Of a DNA stretch of 64,000 nt, positions 35,866 to 45,141 are shown piece by piece (positions within the stretch are counted from its first letter, which is position 1; every line of letters begins with the position of its first letter). The stretch is from positions 17,676 to 81,675 of the forward strand of contig CACHMU010000001.1 in the NCBI GenBank assembly GCA_902581045.1, written 5' to 3'. The position numbers and the translations under genes were made by a program. Source of the stretch: an uncultured Fidelibacterota bacterium (GTDB lineage Bacteria; Fidelibacterota; Marinisomatia; Marinisomatales; TCS55). The notes under the pieces are model-generated. The model saw only the letters and a program-made list of their open reading frames with translations, made no database searches and had not been told where the DNA came from.

Positions 35866-36702
35866 TTACTCGTTATCTATTCGTTTCATAGCCATTAATA
35901 ATCTATCTTGATCAGATTCAAAACCGATAAATCTTCTACCCATTTTTTTTGTAATAACTCCAATGCCCCCAGTTCTAGCAAATGGATCTAAAACCCAATT
36001 TAATTTAAAACTAGATGCGGTCAAAATTCTTTGAATCAATTGTTCTGGTTTATCACCTTCCATTTTAGTTGTAGACCCAATTTGAACATCCATTATATCA
36101 CTCCATAGATTTGTTATACCGAGCTCTAGAGGACCGTTAGATTTTATATTATTTATTTCACTCGTTACAGCTTCTTGGTTAAACATAAATTCATCAGATT
36201 TTGTTGCAAACCAAATATCAGAAGTTCGATTAATCCAGGTCAATGGTGAAGTTTGATCTTTTGGCGAAGAATTACGCCAGGTTATTCTAGTTTGGATTTT
36301 AAAAAAACTATTTAATAATGACTGATACATCCCAGAATGTTTCCATCCACAAATTAAATATATTGCACCTGTTTGTTTTAGTATACGAGAACTTTCGCTC
36401 AGCCAATTTTTATTCCATTCAAAATATTTTTGGATAGTGATTGGTTTTTTACTGTTATTTATATCTTCTAAAGGTGATTCTGGAGGTTCAGTAATAATAA
36501 TATCAATTGAGTCGTCAGGTATTTTTTTTATACCATCAATGGCTAGACCTAAAAATAAACCATCCCTCATTTCATTAGCTGTCATAGATAGATCTTGAAT
36601 TTTATTAATTGCAGGCAAGTATTTATTCAGATCATCGATAGACAAACCATTATTTGATTCTATTGGATTTTTGAATAAAGGTTCTTTCTTATCTATTGAC
36701 AT
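35866..36702 (-). CDS. Beta-class DNA methyltransferase homologue with altered catalytic motif
   Basis: A 278-residue N4/N6-type DNA methylase fold. The SAM-binding region is at the C-terminus (LDPFARTGGIGV), following the catalytic motif IV in the N-terminal half, so the beta order is kept. GDKPEQLIQRIL is a normal family segment. Motif IV reads TEPPE where the family has (D/N/S)PP(Y/W): the polar residue and the aromatic are both acidic here. Activity is therefore doubtful. No restriction gene is adjacent. It is divergent from arsC. Confidence 0.75.
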   Translation of the reverse strand: MSIDKKEPLFKNPIESNNGLSIDDLNKYLPAINKIQDLSMTANEMRDGLFLGLAIDGIKKIPDDSIDIIITEPPESPLEDINNSKKPITIQKYFEWNKNWLSESSRILKQTGAIYLICGWKHSGMYQSLLNSFFKIQTRITWRNSSPKDQTSPLTWINRTSDIWFATKSDEFMFNQEAVTSEINNIKSNGPLELGITNLWSDIMDVQIGSTTKMEGDKPEQLIQRILTASSFKLNWVLDPFARTGGIGVITKKMGRRFIGFESDQDRLLMAMKRIDNE

Positions 36703-36775
36703 AGCTAAAATTTAGGATAAGACAAAGCTACATAACAGTGTTTACATTAAAAGACTTAATTTTTTATTTTGATCT

Positions 36776-37195
36776 ATGTTAACAAAGAAAAAGATTATTT
36801 TTATTTGTACAGGCAATGCTTGTAGATCACAAATCGCTCATGGTTTATTGGAAAACATGGCAAGAGATAAATTTGAAGTATTTAGCGCGGGTTCCCATCC
36901 TAGTCGAGTACATCCAATGAGTATAAAAATTATGGAAGAAATTGGTATTGATATTTCACATCACAGATCAGACTTCATTGATGATTATTTAAAAACTGGT
37001 ATAGAAATAGTAATAACTGTATGTGACAATGCGAATGAAATCTGTCCTATCTTTCCTGGTGATGTTGAAAGACTCCATTGGAGTATAGATGATCCTTTTA
37101 AAGGATGGAGCTTTGATGAAGGTCAAATCCAATCATTCCGAGATACCAGAGAAGAAATAAAACAAAGAATAATTAACTTTCTTCAAAATAGATAA
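36776..37195 (+). CDS. arsC: Thioredoxin-coupled arsenate reductase (ArsC)
   Basis: A 139-residue low-molecular-weight phosphatase fold. The P-loop CTGNACRS (C11, R17) and the second and third redox cysteines C83 and C90 in VCDNANEIC match the S. aureus ArsC triad (10, 82, 89). The pattern distinguishes it from a plain tyrosine phosphatase. It would reduce arsenate to arsenite using thioredoxin. No efflux or arsR gene is adjacent. It ends one base before the convergent rmlA. Confidence 0.9.
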   Translation: MLTKKKIIFICTGNACRSQIAHGLLENMARDKFEVFSAGSHPSRVHPMSIKIMEEIGIDISHHRSDFIDDYLKTGIEIVITVCDNANEICPIFPGDVERLHWSIDDPFKGWSFDEGQIQSFRDTREEIKQRIINFLQNR

Positions 37196-37196
37196 A

Positions 37197-38075
37197 TTAA
37201 TTTGAATCTGCAATTTTTAAAAGATATTGACCATATTGATTATTTTTCATTTTATTAGCTAATATTTCAAGCTGATTCTTGTCAATATAACCCATTCTAA
37301 AGGCAATTTCTTCTATACAAGAAATTTTCATGCCCTGTCGTTTTTCTAGAGTCTGTACAAATTGAGAGGCTTCAAGCAAAGAATCATGAGTTCCTGTGTC
37401 AAGCCAAGCATATCCTCTAGCCATTTTTTTTACTTTTAATCTTTTCTTATCTAAATAAAATTTATTTGTGTCAGTAATCTCTAGTTCACCTCTTTCTGAT
37501 GGTTTTTGATTGTTTGCTACAGAAATAACATCATTTGGATAAAAATATAAGCCTGAAATAGCGTAATTACTTTTAGGTTTTTTAGGTTTTTCTTCAATTG
37601 AAAGAGCATTCCCATCATTATCAAATTCTACAACACCATATCTTTCTGGATCATTGACAAAATAACTGAAAACCACAGCATTATTGTTTGTGTTTACTTC
37701 TGATACTGTTTCTTGCAATTTTTTTCTAAGATTTCCTCCAAAAAAAACATTATCACCTAAGATTAAACATATATTGTCATTTTCTATAAAACTTTCTCCG
37801 ATAAGAAATGATTGAGCTAGCCCATCAGGTGATGGTTGTATTTTATATGAAAGTTTTATACCTAGGTGCTGTCCATTGCCTAATAGTGATTGATATTTTG
37901 AAGTATCTTCAGGAGTTGAAATAATTAATATATTTTTGATTCCTGCTAGCATAAGTGTTGATAGTGGGTAATAAACCATTGGTTTATCATATATTGGCAG
38001 TAATTGTTTACTAGCCACTTTAGTAACTGGATAAAGTCTTGAGCCACTACCACCTGCTAGTATAATACCTTTCAT
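37197..38075 (-). CDS. rmlA: Glucose-1-phosphate thymidylyltransferase
   Basis: Makes dTDP-glucose, the first step to dTDP-L-rhamnose and related sugars. The 292 residues are standard, with [12 protein letters not shown] (nucleotide loop), [21 protein letters not shown], and GDNVFFG (catalytic Asp). It pairs functionally with rmlB, from which it is separated by gpmA on the same strand. rmlC and rmlD are not in the window. Confidence 0.95.
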   Translation of the reverse strand: MKGIILAGGSGSRLYPVTKVASKQLLPIYDKPMVYYPLSTLMLAGIKNILIISTPEDTSKYQSLLGNGQHLGIKLSYKIQPSPDGLAQSFLIGESFIENDNICLILGDNVFFGGNLRKKLQETVSEVNTNNNAVVFSYFVNDPERYGVVEFDNDGNALSIEEKPKKPKSNYAISGLYFYPNDVISVANNQKPSERGELEITDTNKFYLDKKRLKVKKMARGYAWLDTGTHDSLLEASQFVQTLEKRQGMKISCIEEIAFRMGYIDKNQLEILANKMKNNQYGQYLLKIADSN

Positions 38076-38149
38076 GATTTCCTCAGATCTTTTTAATTAA
38101 TTAAAATATAAATTAACAAATATGTTCCATTATTAATTGTTAATTAAAA

Positions 38150-38899
38150 CTAATTAGATTTCCCTTGAGATACAATATTTGCTAACTTTTCTTGCAAATC
38201 ACTTGAATTACCAAGATAATAATTTTTTGTAGGACTTAGCTTTTTATCCAATTCATATACAAGAGGAATTCCTGTTGGTATATTTAATTTTATTATATCT
38301 TCATCAGAAGTTTGATCTAAAATTTTTATTAACGCTCTTAGTGAATTTCCATGCGCAACTATTAAAATTTTTTTTCCTGAAATAATTTCTGGTAAAATAG
38401 TATCTTGCCATGAAGGCATGACTCTCTTAACAGTATCTTTTAAGCATTCGCCTCTTGGCATCTCGCTTTTTTGAAGGTTTTTATATTTTTTGTCAAATTG
38501 TGGATGACGATTATCTTCTAGTTCTAGTAAGGGTGGAGGAGTCTCGTAGCTCCTTCTCCATAAAAAAACCTGTTCATCTCCATATTTTTTAGCTGTTTCG
38601 GATTTATTCAAGCCTTGTAATGCTCCGTAGTGTCGTTCATTTAAGCGCCAATCATATTGAATAGGAATATCATGAATATCCATTCTTTTTAAGCATATTT
38701 TCATTGTTTGAATTGCGCGATTTAATAAAGAAGTAAAAACTAAATCAAATGAAAATAATTCTTTGCGAAGCAAGTCTCCAGCTTTTTTTGCTTCTTTTAT
38801 CCCATCAGTGGTTAATTTAACATCAGTCCAGCCCGTAAAACGATTTTTTAAGTTCCATTGGCTTTGTCCATGACGTAGTAGAACTATTTTATAATTAAT
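38150..38899 (-). CDS. gpmA: Phosphoglycerate mutase (2,3-BPG-dependent), apparent ATT start
   Basis: Interconverts 2- and 3-phosphoglycerate. Read from 38899, the protein is about 249 residues, against 250 in E. coli, with the phospho-His motif LLRHGQSQWN, FTGWTDV, LNERHYGALQG and AHGNSLRAL. The only conventional start in the open frame is an internal TTG at 38773, after the RHG motif, so it cannot be used. Upstream, a stop lies 15 bases before the ATT at 38899, with no ATG, GTG or TTG between. An AAAGAGAG stretch lies six bases before the ATT. ATA at 38902 is the next best guess. Confidence 0.85.
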   Translation of the reverse strand: MNYKIVLLRHGQSQWNLKNRFTGWTDVKLTTDGIKEAKKAGDLLRKELFSFDLVFTSLLNRAIQTMKICLKRMDIHDIPIQYDWRLNERHYGALQGLNKSETAKKYGDEQVFLWRRSYETPPPLLELEDNRHPQFDKKYKNLQKSEMPRGECLKDTVKRVMPSWQDTILPEIISGKKILIVAHGNSLRALIKILDQTSDEDIIKLNIPTGIPLVYELDKKLSPTKNYYLGNSSDLQEKLANIVSQGKSN

Positions 38900-38944
38900 T
38901 ATTAACTCTCTTTAATTATTATAATAGTTTTTTAATGAATATTA

Positions 38945-39955
38945 TCATTTTTTAATTTTTTCCCACCAGTCTTCGTTTTCTATATACCATTCAATTGTTT
39001 TAGTTATACCTGAGTCAAATGTTTCTTTTGGATTCCACCCTAATTCATTTCTTATCTTCGAAGCATCGATTGCATATCTAAAGTCATGCCCTGGGCGGTC
39101 TTCAACATATGAAATTAAACTTTTATAAGATTTTCCATTTTTTCTTGGTTTTATTTTATCTAAAATTGAGCAAAGTTTCATTACTACATCAATATTTCTA
39201 ATTTCGTTATTTCCGCCTATATTATAAGTTTCTCCTATTACACCTTTATTTAAAACTGTATGAATTGCCTCACAATGATCTTCAACGAAAAGCCAATCTC
39301 TTACATTATCTCCCTTTCCATATACAGGAAGTTCTTTTTCATTTAAACAGTTATCGATTATAACTGGAATTAATTTTTCAGGAAATTGAAAAGGACCATA
39401 ATTATTTGAACAGTTTGTAATCAATGTTGGCAAACCATATGTATTATGCCAAGCTCTAACTAAATGGTCCGCACCTGCTTTAGATGCAGAATAAGGTGAG
39501 CTGGGATTCAAGGGGGTTTTTTCTGTGAAAAAATCTCCTTCATCAATAGATCCATATACTTCATCTGTGCTAATCTGTAAAAATTTAAACGATTTATTAG
39601 AATTTTCTCGCCAATAGTTTGTTGATGCAGTTAGAAGAACAGCAGTTCCAAGAACATTTGTTGAAATAAAGTCAAGTGGTTTGTCGATTGATCTATCCAC
39701 ATGTGATTCAGCAGCAAAATGTATGATAGCGTCAGGTTCAAATTTATCTATTGAATTAGTGATTAATTTATAATCACAAATATCTCCCTTAATAAATTTG
39801 TAGTTTGGATGACGGGAAACATCAGATACATTTTCTAATAAGCCAGCATATGTGAGCTTATCGATATTTAAGATTGTATTATTATAGGAAAATATTTGTT
39901 TTACAAGAAAGTTACTTCCTATAAATCCACAACCTCCGGTAACAAGTAATTTCAT
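38945..39955 (-). CDS. rmlB: dTDP-glucose 4,6-dehydratase
   Basis: Converts dTDP-glucose to dTDP-4-keto-6-deoxyglucose. The 336-residue extended SDR has TGGCGFIGSNF, ESHVDRSIDKP, the catalytic STDEVYGS, and PYSASKAGADHLV (YxxxK), plus NNYGPFQFPEKLIP, all diagnostic of RmlB. Its start faces the polysaccharide leader region, so the 315 bases upstream hold promoters in both directions. Confidence 0.96.
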   Translation of the reverse strand: MKLLVTGGCGFIGSNFLVKQIFSYNNTILNIDKLTYAGLLENVSDVSRHPNYKFIKGDICDYKLITNSIDKFEPDAIIHFAAESHVDRSIDKPLDFISTNVLGTAVLLTASTNYWRENSNKSFKFLQISTDEVYGSIDEGDFFTEKTPLNPSSPYSASKAGADHLVRAWHNTYGLPTLITNCSNNYGPFQFPEKLIPVIIDNCLNEKELPVYGKGDNVRDWLFVEDHCEAIHTVLNKGVIGETYNIGGNNEIRNIDVVMKLCSILDKIKPRKNGKSYKSLISYVEDRPGHDFRYAIDASKIRNELGWNPKETFDSGITKTIEWYIENEDWWEKIKK

Positions 39956-40270
39956 TAATTAATTCTTTTATATTTTATATTAAAAATTATGAAAAATATA
40001 TCTGTTTTAATCGACAAATTATTATTAATAAAAATTTAATCATAATACAAAAATCTATGTAAATTTTAATACACGTAATATTTATATTTTATTATATATA
40101 AGTTTATAAATGTGTATATTTTATTAATTATTTGTTTAATTATATCATAAATATAGGGAATTTATGTATGTAATAGTATGTTAGAGCTTTGTTGGTGACA
40201 TTAGTTGATGTGACTCACCTGGCGGAGCCGTTCGTACATATTAATTATATAATTATATCTGAAATTTTAA
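39956..40270. other. Divergent intergenic region before the polysaccharide locus
   Basis: A 315-base non-coding gap between rmlB (minus) and the export gene (plus). The first 230 bases are very AT-rich, with several possible -10 boxes that cannot be ranked by eye. The only marked structure is the GC-rich block listed separately at 40191-40236. Confidence 0.6.
40191..40236 (+). promoter_or_regulatory. GC-rich structured leader element upstream of polysaccharide operon
   Basis: Within AT-rich DNA lies a 46-base island. GGTGA (40194-40198) can pair with TCACC (40215-40219), and GGC-GGA-GCC (40221-40229) can form a tight hairpin immediately after. It sits 35 bases before the first gene of a 24-kb operon, where specialised NusG antitermination sites (ops, LoaP-type hairpins) occur in other bacteria. 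The GGCGGAGCCGT core is similar to, but does not match, the ops core GGCGGTAGCGT. Function is inferred from place and shape only. Confidence 0.4.
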
Positions 40271-42337
40271 ATGAGAACCTTTAATATGACAAAAAATAAT
40301 TTTAAGCATAGTATCTATATTTTATTTTTTACTTTTTCGGGTTTAGCTTTTGGGCAGTCTTTGCAAGAACTTCAAAAACTAAAAGCTGAATACGAGAAAT
40401 TTAAAGAAAATCAAAATCAAACTATTATTCCAGGAGCTAATTTAGACCAAATGGATCCTTCTATTAGTTCGCCTCGCACTGCAACGATAACTCCTTTAAA
40501 TAACCAATTTACTCTAGTTGATACAGCAGATAATTTTCTCAGTCATTTTGGTTATGATTTTTTTGTTAGAAGAGACACCATTTCATTTTGGGAGAACCTT
40601 CCTATTCCTTCAGGATATTTATTAGGCCCCGGGGACGAAGTTATAATCTCAATATGGGGTGAAACAGAATTTCAACTTGATTATGTGATTTCCAGAGATG
40701 GCACGATTTATGATGAAAAAGTTGGTCGGCTGAATCTGACAGGCAAAACACTTGACGAGGCTAATGATTACTTAAAATTACAGTTTGGTCGAGTCTACTC
40801 AACTTTAAAAGGTAGGACTCCAACGACTTTTATAGATATTTCTATTGGAACACTCAGATTAATTAATGTAAATATTGTTGGAGAGGTAGCGTATCCAGGG
40901 GTATACCCTGTTCACCCATTTTCTAATATTATAACAGCACTTATTCAAGCTGGGGGGGTAGATACAACGGGTAGTCTAAGAAAAATTAAATTAAAACGTG
41001 CTAAAGAAAATGATATTTATTTTGATTTATATGATTATTTATTAAAAGGTAATATTCCAAATGATATTCAACTTCGGGATCAAGATATAATAGTTGTCCC
41101 AACAAGGAAATCAACTATTACCATTGATTCTTCAGTAGTTAGGCCTGGAATTTATGAGTCCATTGTTGGTGAATCAGTAAAAGAACTTATTGATTATGCT
41201 GGCGGACTAAAGCCAAGCGCTTCACCTGTAATTACATTAAAGAGGATTCAGCCTATTAAAAAAGACCCAACTTCTGAGCCAAATATTGAAAATTATTATA
41301 TTAATTATCAAAATAGTGACTTAACTCGCATAGAAAACGGTGATAGCCTGATAGTTAGAAATATGTTTTATAGCTCAAAGCAGGTTGAAATAATTGGGCA
41401 AGTTAAAAGACCGGGTATCTATCCCTTTTATAAAGGAATGACTTTGAAGAATTTAATAAAGTTAGGTGGTGGTTTCGGTGACACTACTTTTGTTAAGTCA
41501 ATTTATATGAAAAGCGCTGAAATAGTTAGACGTGATCCAAACAGTCCTTATGAACAGGTCATTAATATCAACTTGGAAAAGTTCATCGTTGGGAATGATG
41601 ATTTAGAATTACAAAATTTAGACAGATTCGTCGTTCATGCAAATCGAAATTTTTTTGAAAAGAAAAATGTCCAAATTCTTGGTGAAGTTAATATTCCCGG
41701 CTCATATCCTTTAATACGTGAAAAAGAGACTTTAAGGTCATTAATTGATCGTGCAGGCGGTATGACAAAAAAAGCTCTTAAAGATGGTGTTTCTATATAT
41801 CGAGATAAAAAATATGTTGAAAAAGGACTGTCAAAAGATCCAACTAGTCAAACTTATCAGCCATTTATGCAGGCCAATCCTAATATTATTCCGAACACTC
41901 CCTTAGAGCTTGATGATGGTGAAATTGAAGAAAAATGGATTAGGGTAGCTTGGGAAAATGAAAATGTTAGATTAATGCCAGGCGATAGCGTTATAATTAG
42001 AGAAGAAACAGGGACTATAAATATTTCTGGAGAAGTTTATAACCCAGGATTAATAGAATATCAAAAAGGAAAAAGTCTTCGTGAATATATTAATTTAGCT
42101 GGAGGAGTTACATTATCTGGTGATAAAAATGATGTGATTGTTATTTATGCAAATGGAGTTGTAATCCCCAAAAAATTCATGAGATCCCCTAAAGTATTAG
42201 ACGGCTCTACTATAATTGTAAATCAGAAAGAACTTAAAGAGCCTTTTGACATAACTGGGTTTGCATCATCGCTACTATCAATAATTTCAACTACAGTAAC
42301 TATTTTAGTTTTATCAAAACAACTTGAATCAGGATAA
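40271..42337 (+). CDS. Polysaccharide export protein, Wza-like with SLBB repeats
   Basis: A 688-residue outer-membrane export protein. Signal peptide (ending near AFGQ) and a coiled region are followed by the Poly_export domain (about 115-200, LLGPGDEVIISIWGE) and then several SLBB units (for example VGEVAYPGVYPV, IGQVKRPGIYPF, LGEVNIPGSYPL, SGEVYNPGLIEY). A C-terminal hydrophobic helix precedes the end. It is longer than E. coli Wza because of extra SLBB copies. Starts at 40271 or 40286 are both possible. It heads the operon and pairs with the next gene. Confidence 0.92.
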   Translation: MRTFNMTKNNFKHSIYILFFTFSGLAFGQSLQELQKLKAEYEKFKENQNQTIIPGANLDQMDPSISSPRTATITPLNNQFTLVDTADNFLSHFGYDFFVRRDTISFWENLPIPSGYLLGPGDEVIISIWGETEFQLDYVISRDGTIYDEKVGRLNLTGKTLDEANDYLKLQFGRVYSTLKGRTPTTFIDISIGTLRLINVNIVGEVAYPGVYPVHPFSNIITALIQAGGVDTTGSLRKIKLKRAKENDIYFDLYDYLLKGNIPNDIQLRDQDIIVVPTRKSTITIDSSVVRPGIYESIVGESVKELIDYAGGLKPSASPVITLKRIQPIKKDPTSEPNIENYYINYQNSDLTRIENGDSLIVRNMFYSSKQVEIIGQVKRPGIYPFYKGMTLKNLIKLGGGFGDTTFVKSIYMKSAEIVRRDPNSPYEQVININLEKFIVGNDDLELQNLDRFVVHANRNFFEKKNVQILGEVNIPGSYPLIREKETLRSLIDRAGGMTKKALKDGVSIYRDKKYVEKGLSKDPTSQTYQPFMQANPNIIPNTPLELDDGEIEEKWIRVAWENENVRLMPGDSVIIREETGTINISGEVYNPGLIEYQKGKSLREYINLAGGVTLSGDKNDVIVIYANGVVIPKKFMRSPKVLDGSTIIVNQKELKEPFDITGFASSLLSIISTTVTILVLSKQLESG

Positions 42338-42346
42338 AATTGTTAA

Positions 42347-43786
42347 ATGAAATTTAGTGACTTTGAACAATTAATGTCTGAAAAGGGTGTTTTTACATTA
42401 GCTGAAATTGCCCGCAAATTAAATACTACCCCACAAGCAGTATCTAATTGGAAAGCGCGCAATCAAGTGCCATTTCATATTGTTGCTAGAATTAAAGAAA
42501 AATCAATAGAAGCAGTAGGCACATCTCAATTAAATAGTCCTAGTTCACTGGCATTAATCCAACAAGAATCAATAAATTTTTCTCAAATTCTGTTAATTAT
42601 CGCAGAGCAATTAAAATTAATTGCAATTATTTGTTTTATATCGGTTTTTATAACTTTTACTTATGTTAAGTTTATTAAGCAGCCTCTATATGTTAGCAAA
42701 GCTACAGTTTTGTTGCCGGAAGAGAATAATATGAATCTGGGAGGATTGGCGGGTTTAGCTTCACAGTTTGGTGTCCAAGTCCCATCTGGAATGCAAGCCG
42801 ACTTATCTAGCCCAACATTATTCCCTGATTTGGTTAAAAGTAGAACTTTTGCAGAGAAAATTCTTGATAAAGAATTCTATGTTGCGAAGCATGATACCGT
42901 TAAATCTCTAATTGAGATATTGTCGGGAGGGAGTTACTCGAAAAAGGCGGATAAAAATATACTAATAGTAAATTCTATGGCTAGACTAAGTAAAATACTA
43001 AAATATGAAAAAAAGCTTACATCTCCATTTAGTATTTTAAGAGTAACCACCCCTGATGCATCATTTTCAAAGGCGCTTGCAGATACTGTCCTGATTGAAT
43101 TGGAAGCATTAAACTTATTTTACAAAAGTAAAGCAGTTAATGAAAAAATAAACTTTATTGATAACAGAATAAAATCAGTAGATAACGATTTAAAATTATC
43201 AGAGCAACGTCTCAAAATATTCAATGAGCGAAATCGTCAGATTTCGTCGCCTTCATTGCAGTTAGAGCAAGATCGTTTATCACGAGGATTAGAAATACAA
43301 AAGGGAATTTACTTAACTCTGCAGCAGCAGCTTGAGCTAGCCAAGATAGAAGAAATTCGTCAGACATCAGTGATGCAAATATTAGATTATCCACAATTAG
43401 CAATTGATGCAGATAATATTAATACAAGAATGAATTTAATCTTGGCAGTGATTATAGGGGTTTCACTTGGTGTTGGGATGGCTTTTGCAAGAAACTATAT
43501 TAATAATGATGATATCAGCGAAAGAAAACGAATTCGAAAAATTAAGTTGTTATTAAATGCAAAATTTAAAGATTTATTTAAAGATTATAGGGTCTCAGGA
43601 ATAATAAGTGTTTTCTTTTTAATTGGTTTACCGATAATATTAAGTAATCAATCTATCGATCCAGATTATTTTGGGATGTATTCAAAAAGGATTATGTTTA
43701 TTAATTCTATTTATGTTATTGTTTTTATTTTTTCATCTTGTCTTTATTTTTATTTGAAAACAAAGAATAAAAAACCAAAAAATTGA
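42347..43786 (+). CDS. Wzz-like chain-length regulator with N-terminal helix-turn-helix
   Basis: A 479-residue protein. Residues 17-37 (LAEIARKLNTTPQAVSNWK) form a Cro/CI-like helix-turn-helix in a cytoplasmic leader of about 85 residues. A transmembrane helix (about 91-107), a Wzz periplasmic region with a coiled coil (about 260-320) and another transmembrane segment (about 360-378) follow, then two more hydrophobic segments at the end. The Wzz part would set glycan chain length with the export protein. A DNA-binding-type module on such a protein is unusual. There is no tyrosine-kinase domain. Confidence 0.85.
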   Translation: MKFSDFEQLMSEKGVFTLAEIARKLNTTPQAVSNWKARNQVPFHIVARIKEKSIEAVGTSQLNSPSSLALIQQESINFSQILLIIAEQLKLIAIICFISVFITFTYVKFIKQPLYVSKATVLLPEENNMNLGGLAGLASQFGVQVPSGMQADLSSPTLFPDLVKSRTFAEKILDKEFYVAKHDTVKSLIEILSGGSYSKKADKNILIVNSMARLSKILKYEKKLTSPFSILRVTTPDASFSKALADTVLIELEALNLFYKSKAVNEKINFIDNRIKSVDNDLKLSEQRLKIFNERNRQISSPSLQLEQDRLSRGLEIQKGIYLTLQQQLELAKIEEIRQTSVMQILDYPQLAIDADNINTRMNLILAVIIGVSLGVGMAFARNYINNDDISERKRIRKIKLLLNAKFKDLFKDYRVSGIISVFFLIGLPIILSNQSIDPDYFGMYSKRIMFINSIYVIVFIFSSCLYFYLKTKNKKPKN

Positions 43787-43796
43787 TTTACTTACT

Positions 43797-45101
43797 ATGA
43801 AAAATTTTAAGGAATACTCAAACATAAATTTAGCAATCATAGGCCTAGGTTATGTTGGTTTGCCACTTGCTATTGAATTTAGCAAAAAATTTCAAACTAT
43901 TGGATTCGATATAAATGATAAAAGGATTGATGAATTAAATAAAGGTTTTGATAGAACATTGGAGGTAACCAAATCTAATTTAACCAATTCATCAATTAAT
44001 TTTTCATCTAACAAAGATGATTTAAATAATTCTAATGTATATATTGTCACTGTGCCAACGCCAGTCGATAAATTTAATAATCCTGATATGTTGCCACTTG
44101 CTAAAGCCAGTGAAATGGTAGGAAAAGCATTATCTAAAAATGATATTATTATTTTCGAATCCACTGTTTATCCAGGGGCTACTGAAGAATTTTGTGTGCC
44201 AATATTGGAAAAGAATTCAAACTTAAAATATAATATAGATTTTTATTGTGGATATAGTCCAGAAAGAATTAACCCAGGTGATAACAATCATACGCTTACA
44301 AATATAATTAAAATTACTTCTGGCTCTAATGCTGAGATTGCCAATTTTGTTGATGAATTATATAAAAGTATAATTACAGTTGAGACTCATAAAGCGTCGT
44401 CAATTAGAGTTGCAGAGGCGGCAAAAATAATTGAGAATATTCAAAGGGATGTAAATATTGCTTTAGTTAATGAATTGTCAATGATTTTTGATAAATTAAA
44501 CTTAGATACAGGTGAAATCTTAAATGCAGCTGGCACTAAATGGAATTTTTTAAAATTTTCTCCAGGTTTAGTGGGTGGACATTGCATAGGGGTTGATCCA
44601 TATTATCTAACCCATAAGGCTAAAGAGATTGGCTATAATCCTGAAATGATTTTAGCAGGCAGAAGAATAAATGATGGAATGGGAGAATATATTGCAAATT
44701 CAACAATTAATGAGATGGTTAAGCATGGAATAAATCCAATTAATTCAAAAGTTGCGGTATTTGGCTTAACTTTTAAAGAAAATTGCCCTGATTTAAGAAA
44801 TACAAAAGTAACAAGCATCATTGACCATCTAAAAAAATATAAATGTGATATTGTTATTACGGATGAATTTGCTGATAAGAAAGAAGCAAAAGAAGAATAT
44901 GGTATTGATTTATTAGATTTACAAAAAATTAAGAATCTTGATGTAATTATTTTATCTGTTGCCCATGAGAATTATTTAAATATCAAAAAATCTGATTGGG
45001 AAAATTTCTTTAAAGGCAAAGGTGTCTTAATAGATGTTAAATCTATTTTTGAAAAGGATTTTTTTGTTAACTCTAAGATGCTTAAACATTGGAGATTATG
45101 A
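43797..45101 (+). CDS. tviB: UDP-N-acetylhexosamine 6-dehydrogenase (TviB/WbpA-like)
   Basis: A 434-residue UDP-sugar dehydrogenase that oxidises C6 to a uronic acid with two NAD. The Rossmann motif is GLGYVGLPLA, the catalytic cysteine is in GGHCIGVDPYYL, and AGRRINDGMGEY is a segment typical of the UDP-GlcNAc(A) subgroup (TviB, WbpA) more than of UDP-glucose dehydrogenase. The next gene is an epimerase, as in Vi-antigen or GalNAcA routes. Confidence 0.88.
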   Translation: MKNFKEYSNINLAIIGLGYVGLPLAIEFSKKFQTIGFDINDKRIDELNKGFDRTLEVTKSNLTNSSINFSSNKDDLNNSNVYIVTVPTPVDKFNNPDMLPLAKASEMVGKALSKNDIIIFESTVYPGATEEFCVPILEKNSNLKYNIDFYCGYSPERINPGDNNHTLTNIIKITSGSNAEIANFVDELYKSIITVETHKASSIRVAEAAKIIENIQRDVNIALVNELSMIFDKLNLDTGEILNAAGTKWNFLKFSPGLVGGHCIGVDPYYLTHKAKEIGYNPEMILAGRRINDGMGEYIANSTINEMVKHGINPINSKVAVFGLTFKENCPDLRNTKVTSIIDHLKKYKCDIVITDEFADKKEAKEEYGIDLLDLQKIKNLDVIILSVAHENYLNIKKSDWENFFKGKGVLIDVKSIFEKDFFVNSKMLKHWRL

Positions 45102-45141
45102 TAGATAAACTTTTTAATTTATTTAATTATTTGGGGTTGCT

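Noticed and set aside
38150-38773. gpmA as a truncated pseudogene
   Set aside because: The N-terminal RHG block is intact and in frame upstream; only a conventional start codon is missing.
40219-40236. An exact ops/JUMPstart element
   Set aside because: The core reads GGCGGAGCCGT, not GGCGGTAGCGT, and the rest of JUMPstart is absent, so only a general resemblance is claimed.
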